Part shown: positions 21,073-32,682 of the stretch, in pieces
Numbering within the stretch: position 1 is the stretch's first letter
How the letters are laid out: every line of letters begins with the position of its first letter
Assembly: GCA_902622825.1 (NCBI GenBank)
Contig: CACNRH010000006.1
Span: forward strand, 1 to 45,183
Length of the DNA stretch: 45,183 nucleotides
Direction: 5' to 3'
Source: an uncultured Pelagibacteraceae bacterium
GTDB lineage: Bacteria; Pseudomonadota; Alphaproteobacteria; Pelagibacterales; Pelagibacteraceae
Made by a program: the position numbers and the translations under genes
The notes under the pieces: generated by a model
Databases searched by the model: none
The model's input: the letters and a program-made list of their open reading frames with translations, nothing else
Told to the model about the DNA's origin: nothing

Positions 21073-23022
21073 ATGGATTACCCTGTTTTAATAACAAAAA
21101 AAATAAATTTTCCTTTAACTTATAAATCAGGAGCTCTTGGCAAACTTAAGGTGGGGGATATTGTTACAGTACCCTTTGGTAAATCAGAAGAAATCGGTGT
21201 TATTTGGGATAAAAAACAAATAACAAAAAAGAAATTTAAAACAAAAACAATAAAAAAAAAACTCAATTATAAATTAGACAATAAATTAATAAAATTTATT
21301 AACAATTTTTCAGCTTATAATTTATCATCAAAAGGTATGGCTTTGAAAATGTGCCTGGGAAATATTAACAATTTTAAAAAGGACGAAAAATATTATCAGG
21401 AAAAAAATTTTAATGAGAAGAATAATTTTAAATTAAATTTCGAACAAAAAAAAGCACTTGATGAACTCTTGGATCAAAATAAATCTTTTAAAGTAAGTGT
21501 ATTGCAAGGTATTACTGGCTCTGGCAAAACCCATGTATATTTTGAAAATGTAAAAAAGATATTAATGAGCAATAATCAAGTCTTGATATTATTCCCTGAA
21601 ATTACGCTAACAAATCAATTTGAAAAAAGATTTAAAGATTTTTTTGGATTCAAACCAAGTGTTTGGCATTCTCGAGTAACGGTCAAAGAGCGAAGAAAGA
21701 TATGGCAAGGGGTTTCAAAAAACAAGATTAAAGTGGTATTAGGTGCTAGATCTGCACTACTCTTGCCTTTTAAATCTTTAAAATTAATTATTGTAGATGA
21801 GGAACATGACGCCTCGTATAAGCAAGAGGAAGGACCAATTTATAATGCAAGAGACATGGCAATTTTGCGATCGTCGATAGAAAAAATACCCATCAATTTA
21901 ATATCATCTATTCCTTCAATTGAAACGTATAATAATTGTGTAAATAATAAATACAAATTAATAAAGATAAAGAAAAGATATCAAAATTATCCTCTTGCTA
22001 AAACAAAAATTGTTGGAATTAGTTTAGAAAACAAAAGAAATTATATATCTGAAGAGTCATTTAAAATTGCAAAAAAATTTTTGGATAAAAATAACCAAGT
22101 ATTATTTTTTTTGAATAGGAGAGGCCATTCAACTTTACTAATTTGTAAAAAATGTGGTTACAGATTTACATGCCCCAATTGCTCTGTTTATTTAACTTAT
22201 CACAAAAACCAGGAAAAATTGATCTGTCATTATTGCGGTATCAAAAAAGATCCCACTAATAAATGTAAACATAAAGAAGAACAATGTGATTTTTATAAAT
22301 ACGGCCCTGGTGTTGAAAAGATATTTGAAGAAGTAAAATATAGATTTCCAAAAAAAAAAGTAAAGATTTTTTCAAGCGATTATTTGATTAATAAAAAAAA
22401 GGGTCATGATATTATTGAAGAAATTGAAAACAATAAAATTGACATAATTATTGGCACGCAATTAATTTCTAAAGGCTTTAACTTCAAAAATCTTAATTGT
22501 ATTATCGTTGTGGACTCAGACTTTTCAGGAAAGGGATATGACTTAAGATCGACAGAAAAAAATATACAACTTTTTAATCAATTAAGTGGTCGAGCTGGGA
22601 GGCATTCATCTGACTCGATCGTAGTTTATCAAACACTTACCCCTAACAATTTTTTATTAACTGAGAGTATGATTAATAATCCCGAAACGTTTTTAGATGA
22701 TGAATTAGATTTAAGAAAAAGTCATAATTTACCTCCATTTAAAAGATTAATTGCAATTATTATTTCAGCAAAATCTCAAGAATTAAGTTTTAAAGGAGCC
22801 CAACAACTAAAAAATGAATTAAAAAAAATTAGTGATATTGATATTCTTGGTCCAGTTGAATCACCTCTCGCTAAAATTAAAAATACCTATAGATCAAGGC
22901 TTTTGATAAAATCAGAAAGTAGCAAATTTATTCAGAAAAAAATTGCTATATCGTTAGAAAATCTAAAAATTTCATCGAAAATTAAACTTACGGTTGATGT
23001 AGATCCTATTAATTTTAGCTAA
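21073..23022 (+). CDS. priA: Primosomal protein N' (replication restart helicase PriA), compact form
   Basis: PriA recognises stalled forks and reloads the replicative helicase. An N-terminal 3'-OH-binding region (VPFGKSEEIGVIW) is followed, after an unusually short spacer, by Walker A GITGSGKTHVY (146-156) and DEEHDASYKQEEG. Helicase domain 2 shows LFFLNRRGHS, GTQLISKGFNF, a DSD segment and QLSGRAGRH. The zinc region starts canonically (CKKCGYRFTCPNC, then CHYC), but the last pair is CKHKEEQC rather than CxxC. At 649 aa it is shorter than the 732 aa E. coli protein, the loss being mainly in the winged-helix segment before the helicase. Motif III reads SSIPSIET rather than GSATPALET. Confidence 0.93.
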   Translation: MDYPVLITKKINFPLTYKSGALGKLKVGDIVTVPFGKSEEIGVIWDKKQITKKKFKTKTIKKKLNYKLDNKLIKFINNFSAYNLSSKGMALKMCLGNINNFKKDEKYYQEKNFNEKNNFKLNFEQKKALDELLDQNKSFKVSVLQGITGSGKTHVYFENVKKILMSNNQVLILFPEITLTNQFEKRFKDFFGFKPSVWHSRVTVKERRKIWQGVSKNKIKVVLGARSALLLPFKSLKLIIVDEEHDASYKQEEGPIYNARDMAILRSSIEKIPINLISSIPSIETYNNCVNNKYKLIKIKKRYQNYPLAKTKIVGISLENKRNYISEESFKIAKKFLDKNNQVLFFLNRRGHSTLLICKKCGYRFTCPNCSVYLTYHKNQEKLICHYCGIKKDPTNKCKHKEEQCDFYKYGPGVEKIFEEVKYRFPKKKVKIFSSDYLINKKKGHDIIEEIENNKIDIIIGTQLISKGFNFKNLNCIIVVDSDFSGKGYDLRSTEKNIQLFNQLSGRAGRHSSDSIVVYQTLTPNNFLLTESMINNPETFLDDELDLRKSHNLPPFKRLIAIIISAKSQELSFKGAQQLKNELKKISDIDILGPVESPLAKIKNTYRSRLLIKSESSKFIQKKIAISLENLKISSKIKLTVDVDPINFS

Positions 23023-23099
23023 TTATCATATCATCTTGAAGCAACTAATTTGTTATGATACGACCTCATAAATTCATTTTATCAACAAGGTAATTAAAC
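23023..23099 (+). promoter_or_regulatory. priA-atpH intergenic region, possible promoter of atpHAGDC
   Basis: This 77-bp gap is the largest in the first 27 kb. A weak TTGAAG (23036-23041) to TACGAC (23059-23064) pair with a 17-bp spacer is the best sigma70-like candidate. TATCAT occurs twice, overlapping, at 23024-23034, with the inverted copy ATGATA at 23055-23060, so a small hairpin or operator is possible. AAGG at 23087-23090 serves as the ribosome-binding site for the GTG start. Confidence 0.35.
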
Positions 23100-23657
23100 G
23101 TGAGTAATACTAAATCATTCTCTTCAGAAACCTCGGATAGGTACGCGCTTGCATTGTATGAAATTGGTAAAGAAAATAACGATTTGGAAAAATTATCAAA
23201 AAATCTTACGTTTGTAAAAAGTTTGTATGATACCAATACCGACTTTGTAAGTTTCGTAAAAAATCCAACTTATCTAAAAAATCAACAAAATGAAATTGTA
23301 AATAGATTATCAGATTTGATGAAATTCGATTTAACCTTAAAAAACTTTCTTTTATTATTGATAAAAAAAAGTAGATTATTTTATTTACGAAAGATAATAG
23401 ATAGTTTTTTCAAATTGCTATCTAAAGATAAAAACGAGATTGATGCATCGTTAACTTCAGCAAAGAAACTCGATGACAATGAGATAAACAATATCAATAC
23501 AGAACTGGCTCAAGCTTTAAAAAGCACTATAAAATTTAAATATAAAGTCGATGAAAGTTTAATAGGAGGTTTGAAGATACAACTTGGTAGCTTGATGATA
23601 GATACGTCAATAAAAAACAAATTAAAAAAATATGAAAAAATAATGATGGGGCAATAA
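23100..23657 (+). CDS. atpH: F1 ATP synthase delta subunit
   Basis: The delta subunit (OSCP equivalent) links the F1 hexamer to the peripheral stalk. The N-terminal [14 protein letters not shown] is the conserved family start and the C-terminal [26 protein letters not shown] is the signature. Length (185 aa) is standard. The start is GTG at 23100 with an AAGG element about 9 bases upstream. The stop overlaps the atpA ATG by one base. It follows priA after the largest gap in the first 27 kb (77 bp), which probably holds a promoter. Confidence 0.95.
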   Translation: MSNTKSFSSETSDRYALALYEIGKENNDLEKLSKNLTFVKSLYDTNTDFVSFVKNPTYLKNQQNEIVNRLSDLMKFDLTLKNFLLLLIKKSRLFYLRKIIDSFFKLLSKDKNEIDASLTSAKKLDDNEINNINTELAQALKSTIKFKYKVDESLIGGLKIQLGSLMIDTSIKNKLKKYEKIMMGQ

Positions 23658-25180
23658 TGGAAATCAATCCCTCTGAAATTACTAAAATATTGAAAGAACA
23701 AATAAAAAATTTTGGTAAATCTGCTGAAGTATCTGAAGTTGGTAAAGTTTTATCAGTAGGTGACGGTATCGCAAGAGTTTACGGATTGGACCATGTTCAA
23801 GCCGGTGAGATGGTTGAATTTAATGATGGCTCTAAAGGAATGGCTCTGAATTTGGAAAATGACAATGTTGGTATAGTGATATTTGGAGATGATAGGCAAA
23901 TCAAAGAAGGTGACACTGTAAAAAGAACAAAAGCAATTGTTGACGTGCCAGTAGGTAAAGAATTATTAGGTAGGGTTTTGGACGGGCTTGGCAATCCGAT
24001 TGATGGCAAAGGAAGTTTGAATAAATCAATTAAGAGGAAAAGAGTTGAAGTAAAAGCTCCGGGAATAATACCAAGAAAATCAGTTAATGAACCTATGCAA
24101 ACAGGATTGAAAGCTATTGATAGTTTGATCCCAATTGGTAGAGGACAGAGGGAGTTAATTATTGGTGACAGACAAACCGGGAAAACAGCTGTAGCAGTTG
24201 ATACTATAATTAATCAAAAAAAAATTAATGAAACTAATGATGAAAAAAAGAAACTGTACTGTGTTTATGTGGCCATTGGGCAAAAAAGATCAACGGTTGC
24301 ACAAATAGTAAAAACACTTGAAGATGCCGGCGCCATGAAATATACAACTGTCGTTTCAGCTACGGCGTCAGACTCAGCTCCACTACAATTTTTAGCGCCA
24401 TATACAGGGTGTACTATTGGTGAATATTTCAGAGATAATGGAATGCATGCTTTAATAATATACGATGATTTATCCAAGCAAGCAGTTGCTTACAGACAGA
24501 TGTCCCTTTTATTAAGGAGACCACCAGGAAGGGAAGCTTATCCAGGTGACGTATTTTACTTACATAGTCGACTTCTGGAAAGAGCGGCTAAACTTAATGA
24601 AAATGAAGGCGGCGGCTCTTTAACAGCTCTTCCAATTATTGAAACACAAGCTGGTGACGTATCAGCATATATTCCTACAAATGTAATTTCAATTACTGAT
24701 GGTCAAATTTTTTTAGAGACCGAACTTTTCAATCAAGGTATCAGACCAGCTGTGAACGTTGGTTTATCTGTTTCAAGAGTTGGCTCTGCTGCACAGACTA
24801 AAGCAATGAAAAAAGTCGCAGGATCTATCAAGCTTGAATTAGCTCAGTATAGAGAAATGGCAGCTTTTGCACAATTTGGATCTGACTTGGACGCATCGAC
24901 ACAAAAATTACTAAATAGAGGTTCAAAACTAACTGAATTATTGAAACAAAATCAATATTCTCCCCTAACCGTTGCTGAACAAGTGGTCGTTATTTTTTCA
25001 GGTGTGAAAGGGTTTTTGGACAATATAGAACTAAATAAAATTAAGGAATTTGAAAATAAACTTTTAGATAAAATAAAGGCAGATAATATGGAACTATTAA
25101 ACTCAATTGATACTACAGGTAAACTTGATGAGAACAATGAAATAATTTTGACAAAAATAATTGAGGATTTAAAAAAATAG
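23657..25180 (+). CDS. atpA: F1 ATP synthase alpha subunit
   Basis: Alpha subunits form the F1 hexamer with beta and hold non-catalytic nucleotide sites. N-terminal [16 protein letters not shown], Walker A GDRQTGKT near residue 171, the [17 protein letters not shown] segment and the catalytic-interface Arg in [15 protein letters not shown] are visible. It is 507 aa, normal. The order atpH-atpA-atpG-atpD-atpC with no F0 genes is the usual alphaproteobacterial split; atpB, E and F must be elsewhere in the genome. Confidence 0.99.
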   Translation: MEINPSEITKILKEQIKNFGKSAEVSEVGKVLSVGDGIARVYGLDHVQAGEMVEFNDGSKGMALNLENDNVGIVIFGDDRQIKEGDTVKRTKAIVDVPVGKELLGRVLDGLGNPIDGKGSLNKSIKRKRVEVKAPGIIPRKSVNEPMQTGLKAIDSLIPIGRGQRELIIGDRQTGKTAVAVDTIINQKKINETNDEKKKLYCVYVAIGQKRSTVAQIVKTLEDAGAMKYTTVVSATASDSAPLQFLAPYTGCTIGEYFRDNGMHALIIYDDLSKQAVAYRQMSLLLRRPPGREAYPGDVFYLHSRLLERAAKLNENEGGGSLTALPIIETQAGDVSAYIPTNVISITDGQIFLETELFNQGIRPAVNVGLSVSRVGSAAQTKAMKKVAGSIKLELAQYREMAAFAQFGSDLDASTQKLLNRGSKLTELLKQNQYSPLTVAEQVVVIFSGVKGFLDNIELNKIKEFENKLLDKIKADNMELLNSIDTTGKLDENNEIILTKIIEDLKK

Positions 25181-25183
25181 ATC

Positions 25184-27482
<2,299 letters not shown>

Positions 27483-27485
27483 TAA

Positions 27486-27875
27486 ATGGCTTCAAATTTT
27501 AAATTAGAAATTATCACTCCAGAAAAAACCATTTTTACTTCAGAAGTTGATCAAGTAACTATACCATCCTATGAAGGGGAAATGACAATCTTAAAAGATC
27601 ATATTGCTTTAGTCACCTTTTTAAGACCAGGAATAATTAAAATAGGGGAAAAAGATTTAGAAAATTTTTACTTGGATGATGGAATAGTAGAGTTCTCAGA
27701 TAATATTCTTTTAATACTTACAGCCTCAGCAAGGAACTTAAAGGAGTTTAGTAACAATGATATAGCGGCTTTACTAAAAGAAGTAAATGTGGGACTAGGC
27801 AAATCAAATTTAAGTGATAAAGAGAAATACATATTGTCTCATAAAGCAGATACTTTAGAGGCGATTAGGAAATAA
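27486..27875 (+). CDS. atpC: F1 ATP synthase epsilon subunit
   Basis: Epsilon caps the rotor and can inhibit ATP hydrolysis. The N-terminal beta-sandwich signature LEIITPEKTIFTSEVDQVTIPSYEGEMTIL and a later FYLDDGIVEFSDN match the family, followed by a short C-terminal helical pair. Length (129 aa) is standard. It ends the plus-strand cluster and its last 11 bp overlap the 3' end of the convergent rppH; no intrinsic terminator is visible between them. Confidence 0.96.
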   Translation: MASNFKLEIITPEKTIFTSEVDQVTIPSYEGEMTILKDHIALVTFLRPGIIKIGEKDLENFYLDDGIVEFSDNILLILTASARNLKEFSNNDIAALLKEVNVGLGKSNLSDKEKYILSHKADTLEAIRK

Positions 27876-28335
27876 TTTTTTTAATTTCCATTAATAATTC
27901 TTCGTAAACTTTTTTTTTAAAATCAACAATTATATCGGGTAGACTTTCAATATCGACCCACTTCCATTCTAAAAATTCAGGTTTTTTTGTATTCACGTTA
28001 ATTTCACTTTCTTCTCCAGAAAATCTTAGTATGAACCACTTTTGTTTTTGACCTCTATATTTTCCTCTCCATATTTTCCCTAACAAGTTTTCAGGCAGTT
28101 CATATGTCAGCCATCTGTCTAATTCATGAATAATTTTGTAACTTTTTACACTCGTTTCCTCGTATAATTCTCGTTTTAGCGCATCAACCAGCTTTTCATT
28201 ATTATCAACTCCTCCTTGTGGCATTTGCCATTTATTTATCGGATTATCTCTTCTCTTACCCACAAATACCTGATTATTTCTATTTAATAATACTGCGCCA
28301 ACCCCAATTCTTAACGGAAGAGTCTTTTTACTCAT
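27865..28335 (-). CDS. rppH: RNA pyrophosphohydrolase RppH (Nudix hydrolase)
   Basis: RppH removes pyrophosphate from mRNA 5' ends and so starts RNA decay. The N-terminal GVGAVLLNRNNQVFVGKRRD and WQMPQGGVD segments are typical of RppH and of the related plant/bacterial Ap4A hydrolases. The Nudix box runs from GGVDNNEKL to RELYEETSV; the catalytic REL-EE core is intact, while the Gly near its end is Ser. It is 156 aa, the normal size for alphaproteobacteria. It is the last gene of the minus-strand operon and starts right after the ctpA stop. An Ap4A hydrolase role cannot be excluded. Confidence 0.9.
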   Translation of the reverse strand: MSKKTLPLRIGVGAVLLNRNNQVFVGKRRDNPINKWQMPQGGVDNNEKLVDALKRELYEETSVKSYKIIHELDRWLTYELPENLLGKIWRGKYRGQKQKWFILRFSGEESEINVNTKKPEFLEWKWVDIESLPDIIVDFKKKVYEELLMEIKKIIS

Positions 28336-29475
28336 TTACGATTGAAGCAATTTAATTGCGTAATCGAGCTGATTATCAGTTTCAGTATCAATCTTAAAAT
28401 TCGACTCCACCTCTTCAACGAAAATGTCTGGGTCTACACCTACTTCAGAAATAGATTTTCCGGACGGAAGATAATACTTTGAAATTGTTAATCTCATTCC
28501 ACCACCATTTTTAAGTGGTATAATTGATTGGACTGAGCCTTTTCCATATGAAGTTTCTCCGATTAAAATAGCTCTTTTGTGATCTTTTAATGCTCCAGCT
28601 AAAATTTCTGAAGCAGACGCTGACCCATTATTTATTAATATTATTATTGGTTTGCCAGAGATGCCGTCACCAGATTTTGCAAAAAATTTTCTTGTCTCTG
28701 ACCTTTTCCTTCCTTTTGTTGAAACAATTTCACCGTCATCTAAAAAAAAGTCTGTGATTCTAATTGCCTGCGCTAATAACCCTCCAGGGTTGTTTCTCAC
28801 ATCAATCACATAACCCAACGGATTATTTTTGTTTTCAAATATCTTAATATTGTCGATGAGTTGATTATCACTATTCTCGTTAAAAGATTTAAGCCTGACA
28901 TATGCAATGTTCTTTTTCTTACCTATTAATTTTGCTTTTACCGACTTTACTTCAATGATTTTTCTCTCCACTTCAAATTCTAAAGCTTTTTTTACATTTT
29001 TTCTTCTAATGGTGAGTTTTATCGAAGTTCCTACTGGGCCTCGCATTAGTTTTACAGACTCCATAAGCGTTTTGCCTTGAACTTGTTCACCATCAATTTT
29101 AACAATGAAATCTCCAGCTTTTATGCCAGCTTTATCAGCGGGCGTTCCATCGATAGGGCTTATCACTTTTACAACTCCGGCCTCCATTCCTATCTCTATC
29201 CCAAGACCACCGAACTCTCCCCGAGTATCGGTTTGCATATCCCTAAAAAGTTCCGGACTCATGTAAGAGGAGTAGGGGTCTAATGATTGCAGAACCCCGT
29301 TTATTGCAGAGTCCATCACATCTGCTTGATCTATTTCATCAATATATTCTTTATCAATTTTTTCTAAAACTTCTCCAAATAGATCTATTTTACCATAGAG
29401 CTCATCATACTTATTAGCATTAGCAAAATTTTGAAAGTTTAAAATTAATATTATCAGAAAAATTTTTTTTATCAT
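28336..29475 (-). CDS. ctpA: Carboxyl-terminal processing protease CtpA (S41), exported
   Basis: S41 proteases cleave protein C termini in the periplasm. The chosen ATG at 29475 overlaps the rsfS stop (ATGA) and puts a signal peptide at the N terminus (MIKKIFLIILILNF...ANA, cleavage about residue 21), which an upstream in-frame ATG would bury. A PDZ domain follows (GGLGIEIGMEAGVVKVISP...GIKAGDFIVKIDGE), then the protease core with the Ser in NGSASASEILAGAL and the Lys in GETSYGKGSVQ. Length is 379 aa. In many alphaproteobacteria an M23 peptidase gene precedes ctpA; it is absent here. Confidence 0.95.
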   Translation of the reverse strand: MIKKIFLIILILNFQNFANANKYDELYGKIDLFGEVLEKIDKEYIDEIDQADVMDSAINGVLQSLDPYSSYMSPELFRDMQTDTRGEFGGLGIEIGMEAGVVKVISPIDGTPADKAGIKAGDFIVKIDGEQVQGKTLMESVKLMRGPVGTSIKLTIRRKNVKKALEFEVERKIIEVKSVKAKLIGKKKNIAYVRLKSFNENSDNQLIDNIKIFENKNNPLGYVIDVRNNPGGLLAQAIRITDFFLDDGEIVSTKGRKRSETRKFFAKSGDGISGKPIIILINNGSASASEILAGALKDHKRAILIGETSYGKGSVQSIIPLKNGGGMRLTISKYYLPSGKSISEVGVDPDIFVEEVESNFKIDTETDNQLDYAIKLLQS

Positions 29476-29819
29476 ATTTGTGCCTTTTCTTTGGGTATTT
29501 GCTCTTGCCACATTTTTTCTAAGTCATAGAAACTTCTTTTTTCTGGGTGAAAAATATGTACAATTACGTCTAAAGCATCAACCAGTTTCCAGTCTGGACT
29601 GTCTTTTCCCTCAATTTTACAATCATTTATGCCACTTTTTTTTAATTCGGCGCATAATATTTCTGACAAAGATTGTATATGTCTCGATGAGGTACCTGAT
29701 GCCACAATCATATAATCCGCAATATACGTTTTGTTTTTCAAATCAATTGTAATAATGTTAACTGCTTTATTATTGTCTAGTATTTTCTCTATTAGTTTTT
29801 TAATTTTTAAAATTTCCAT
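29472..29819 (-). CDS. rsfS: Ribosome silencing factor RsfS
   Basis: RsfS binds L14 and blocks 30S-50S joining during starvation. The family core is clear: IITIDLKNKTYIADYMIVASGTSSRHIQSLSE, then GKDSPDWKLVDALDVIVHIFHPEKRSFYDLEKMW. Length is 115 aa, typical. It follows nadD with a one-base overlap, the same nadD-rsfS neighbourhood seen in many bacteria, and overlaps ctpA by 4 bp (ATGA). The rlmH gene commonly found next is missing. Confidence 0.95.
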   Translation of the reverse strand: MEILKIKKLIEKILDNNKAVNIITIDLKNKTYIADYMIVASGTSSRHIQSLSEILCAELKKSGINDCKIEGKDSPDWKLVDALDVIVHIFHPEKRSFYDLEKMWQEQIPKEKAQI

Positions 29820-30352
29820 TAATCAGATAACTTATTTCTTATCATAGTAGAAGATATATTAAACCTCTTATTTTTCAAAAAAATAATATTTTTCTCCCAT
29901 TTTTTTGCTACAAAAGATTTTAAAGCTTTTTGGTCATATCCGGTACGGGAAAAAACTACCAATTTACAATTATTTATAATTTTTCTGTAATTTTGCCATT
30001 TATGAAAGTTTATTAAAGTATCCGAACCCATTATAAAAAAAATTTTTTTTGATTTTACTCTACTTTTAAAAAAAGTAATTATATTTACAGTTCTAGAAGA
30101 TTTTATCTTTTCATCCAAGTATACCACTTCGATCTTTTTTACTTTCTTAACTATTTTAACGCATTTTCTAATTCGATTTTTCAAATCGTAAAAAGGTCTA
30201 TTTTTAAACGGATTTTTTTTTGTTATTACCCAATACAATTTCTTTATTGGTAGAATTCTAAGAGCCTGTTTAGAAATATTTAAGTGTCCTATATGTGGAG
30301 GATCAAATGAACCTCCTAATAGCGCAATTGAATAAGTTTTTGGAATTTTCAT
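29819..30352 (-). CDS. nadD: Nicotinate-mononucleotide adenylyltransferase
   Basis: NadD adenylates nicotinate mononucleotide on the way to NAD. The nucleotidyltransferase signature LLGGSFDPPHIGHL (with the HxGH motif) is at residues 12-25, FFIMGSDTLINFHKW is near the middle, and the C-terminal FNISSTMIRNKLSD carries the (I)SST-R ATP-binding motif. At 177 aa it is slightly shorter than the ~190-215 aa average. It starts 3 bp downstream of proA and overlaps rsfS by one base. Confidence 0.95.
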   Translation of the reverse strand: MKIPKTYSIALLGGSFDPPHIGHLNISKQALRILPIKKLYWVITKKNPFKNRPFYDLKNRIRKCVKIVKKVKKIEVVYLDEKIKSSRTVNIITFFKSRVKSKKIFFIMGSDTLINFHKWQNYRKIINNCKLVVFSRTGYDQKALKSFVAKKWEKNIIFLKNKRFNISSTMIRNKLSD

Positions 30353-30355
30353 TAC

Positions 30356-31597
30356 CTAAGATCTAGTAATTCCTTTACCATGAACTTCATATTTATAAGA
30401 TGTAAGTTGATTTATTCCAACCGGCCCTCTTGGCGGAAGTTTATTAGTTGATATTCCGATCTCCCCACCGAATCCGAATTCACCTCCATCCGCAAACTGT
30501 GTAGAGACATTATGCATTGCAATTGAACTGTTAACATTTTTTAAAAAATAATCAGAAGAGCTTTGACTCTTTGTAATAATAGAGTCTGTATGCATAGTAC
30601 CGTATTTGAGAATATGTTCTACAGCTTCTTTAACGTTAGCAACAGATTTTACAGATAAAATTTTATCCAAATACTCAGTGCTCCAATCTTTGTTACTAGC
30701 TAATTTAAGTTCACCTTTAAATATTTTATTTATCTTTTTATCAACTCTAACTTCGCATCCTTTTTTAATCAAAGACTCAATTATTGGAATACCATGTGAT
30801 TGCAGTGCTGACTCTTGAATTAAGAGTGACTCCAAAGCCCCACAAATGCTTGTTCTTCTCAATTTAGAATTCAAGACTAGACTTTTGGCCATTTGAATGT
30901 TCGAGGATTTTTCAACATATGTATGGCAAAGTCCCTCTAAATGACCAATGACATGAACTTTTGAAATTTCTTGAACTTTTTTTACCAGACCTTTCCCACC
31001 TCTAGGCACTATAACATCAATATAATTATTCATGCTTGAAAGCATGTAGTCTACAATTGATCTATTCTTTTTTTCAATAAACTGAACACAATTTTGATCT
31101 ATATTTTTTGATCTTAGACTCTCTCTAAACAGATCTGATAGAATTTTGTTTGAGTAAAACGCTTCGCTTCCACCTCTCAAGATTGCACAGTTACCAGATT
31201 TAAGACAAAGAGCTGCAACATCAGCTGTAACATTTGGCCTGCTCTCATAAATTACACCAATAACCCCAATCGGTGTAGTGACTCTTTTTATCAACAATTT
31301 ATTAGGCTGTTTCCATTTAGCTAAAGTTTTTCCTACCGGATTCTCAAATTTCGCTATTTGATTAATAGAAGACCTAATAGAGTCTAATCTATCCTCATTT
31401 AGTACCAACCTATCAACCAGACTTTTTCTAATCACATTTTTAACATCTCTTTGATTGTTTTTAATTATTAAAAATTTATTATCTCGAAGCTTTTTATTGT
31501 AATCCTCTAAAACTTTTTTAATAATTTTATGGTCAACTTTCTTAAGTTTTTCAAAAGATTTTTTTGCTCTGGCCCCAATTTTTTTTAAATAAATCAT
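30356..31597 (-). CDS. proA: Gamma-glutamyl phosphate reductase
   Basis: ProA reduces glutamyl-5-phosphate to glutamate semialdehyde, the second step of proline synthesis. It is an aldehyde-dehydrogenase-fold protein of 413 aa with the PIGVIGVIYESRPNVTADVAALCLKSGNCAILRGG block, VDVIVPRGGKGL-type segment (VIVPRGGKGLV), catalytic Cys in RRTSICGALE, and the C-terminal FADGGEFGFGGEIGISTNKLPPRGPVG signature. The gene order proB-proA with a one-base overlap supports coupled translation of the two pathway partners. Confidence 0.97.
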   Translation of the reverse strand: MIYLKKIGARAKKSFEKLKKVDHKIIKKVLEDYNKKLRDNKFLIIKNNQRDVKNVIRKSLVDRLVLNEDRLDSIRSSINQIAKFENPVGKTLAKWKQPNKLLIKRVTTPIGVIGVIYESRPNVTADVAALCLKSGNCAILRGGSEAFYSNKILSDLFRESLRSKNIDQNCVQFIEKKNRSIVDYMLSSMNNYIDVIVPRGGKGLVKKVQEISKVHVIGHLEGLCHTYVEKSSNIQMAKSLVLNSKLRRTSICGALESLLIQESALQSHGIPIIESLIKKGCEVRVDKKINKIFKGELKLASNKDWSTEYLDKILSVKSVANVKEAVEHILKYGTMHTDSIITKSQSSSDYFLKNVNSSIAMHNVSTQFADGGEFGFGGEIGISTNKLPPRGPVGINQLTSYKYEVHGKGITRS

Positions 31598-32682
31598 TAT
31601 ATATCTACCATATCATCTTTATGAATTATTTCAGACTTACTTGGATAGCCTAAAATTTTTTCAATGTCACTGCTCTGTTTACCTTTAATTTTATTTATTT
31701 CATCCGATGAAAATGAGGATAATCCTCTTGCTAATTCCTTATTGTTTTCGTCAATTACTAATACATTTTCACCTTTTGAAAATGTTCCCTCAACTTTTTT
31801 AACACCTGCCGCAAGCAAACTTTTCCCATTCGATATTGCAACCATGGCGCCAGTGTCTATGCAAATTTTACCTGAGGATGAAAGAGAACTCACTATCCAT
31901 TTTTTTCTTGCGTCTAAAGTTGAAATTTTTGGATTAAACCTTGTGTATAAACCGGTGTTAATCATACTTTTTATGGGATTTTTTTTCTTTCCGTTTGCGA
32001 TGAACATATTGCATCCCGCATTCATACAAATCTTTGCAGCCTCAATTTTAGTAATCATACCTCCAGATCCATAACTATTAGTCTTTTTTCCCGCTAAACT
32101 TAAAACTTTATCATCGATATTATCAATTTTAGATATTAATTTTTTTGATTTATCGTATAAGCCATCTGTATCAGAGAACAATATTAAAGTGTCCGCTCCA
32201 ATAATTTGCGCTACTCTAGCCGCTAATCTATCATTGTCTCCATATTTAATTTCGGTAGTTGCTGTTGTGTCGTTTTCATTTACCACAGGAATTACCCCCA
32301 TTTTGAATAAATTTTCAAATGTTCTTCTAACATTTAGTGCTCTACGCCTTTGTTCTGTATCAGACAATGAAATTAATATTTGAGCTGTTTCGAAATTATT
32401 TTTACGAAATATTTTTTGGAATTTTTCAGCTAAATGAATCTGGCCAACTGCTGCAACAGCTTGACTCATATCGATTTTTATTTTTTTTTGTTTTATTTTT
32501 AAGTAGCTTTGCCCCAAAGCTATCGCCCCTGACGAAACTATAACAATAGATAGTTTTTTATAATATTTCTTTAAGTCTTTTATTAAACTATCTACCCAAT
32601 CAGATTTGAATTTTCCATTTTTATCAACAACAGTTGATGAACCTAGTTTTATTACTATTTTTTTTGAGTTTTTAATTAACAT
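31597..32682 (-). CDS. proB: Glutamate 5-kinase with PUA domain
   Basis: ProB phosphorylates glutamate, the feedback-regulated first step of proline synthesis. The amino-acid-kinase domain shows IVIKLGSSTVVDKNG, VSSGAIALG, PVVNENDTTATTEIKYGDND and DTLILFSDTDGLYD, then GSGGMITKIEAAKICMNAG. A C-terminal PUA domain (about 270-355) contains ISNGKSLLAAGVKKVEGTF. Length 361 aa fits the two-domain form. It overlaps the upstream obgE by 11 bp. Confidence 0.97.
   Translation of the reverse strand: MLIKNSKKIVIKLGSSTVVDKNGKFKSDWVDSLIKDLKKYYKKLSIVIVSSGAIALGQSYLKIKQKKIKIDMSQAVAAVGQIHLAEKFQKIFRKNNFETAQILISLSDTEQRRRALNVRRTFENLFKMGVIPVVNENDTTATTEIKYGDNDRLAARVAQIIGADTLILFSDTDGLYDKSKKLISKIDNIDDKVLSLAGKKTNSYGSGGMITKIEAAKICMNAGCNMFIANGKKKNPIKSMINTGLYTRFNPKISTLDARKKWIVSSLSSSGKICIDTGAMVAISNGKSLLAAGVKKVEGTFSKGENVLVIDENNKELARGLSSFSSDEINKIKGKQSSDIEKILGYPSKSEIIHKDDMVDI

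Noticed and set aside
31664-32074. 136-codon plus-strand frame inside proB
   Set aside because: Shadow of a full-length, motif-complete glutamate 5-kinase gene.
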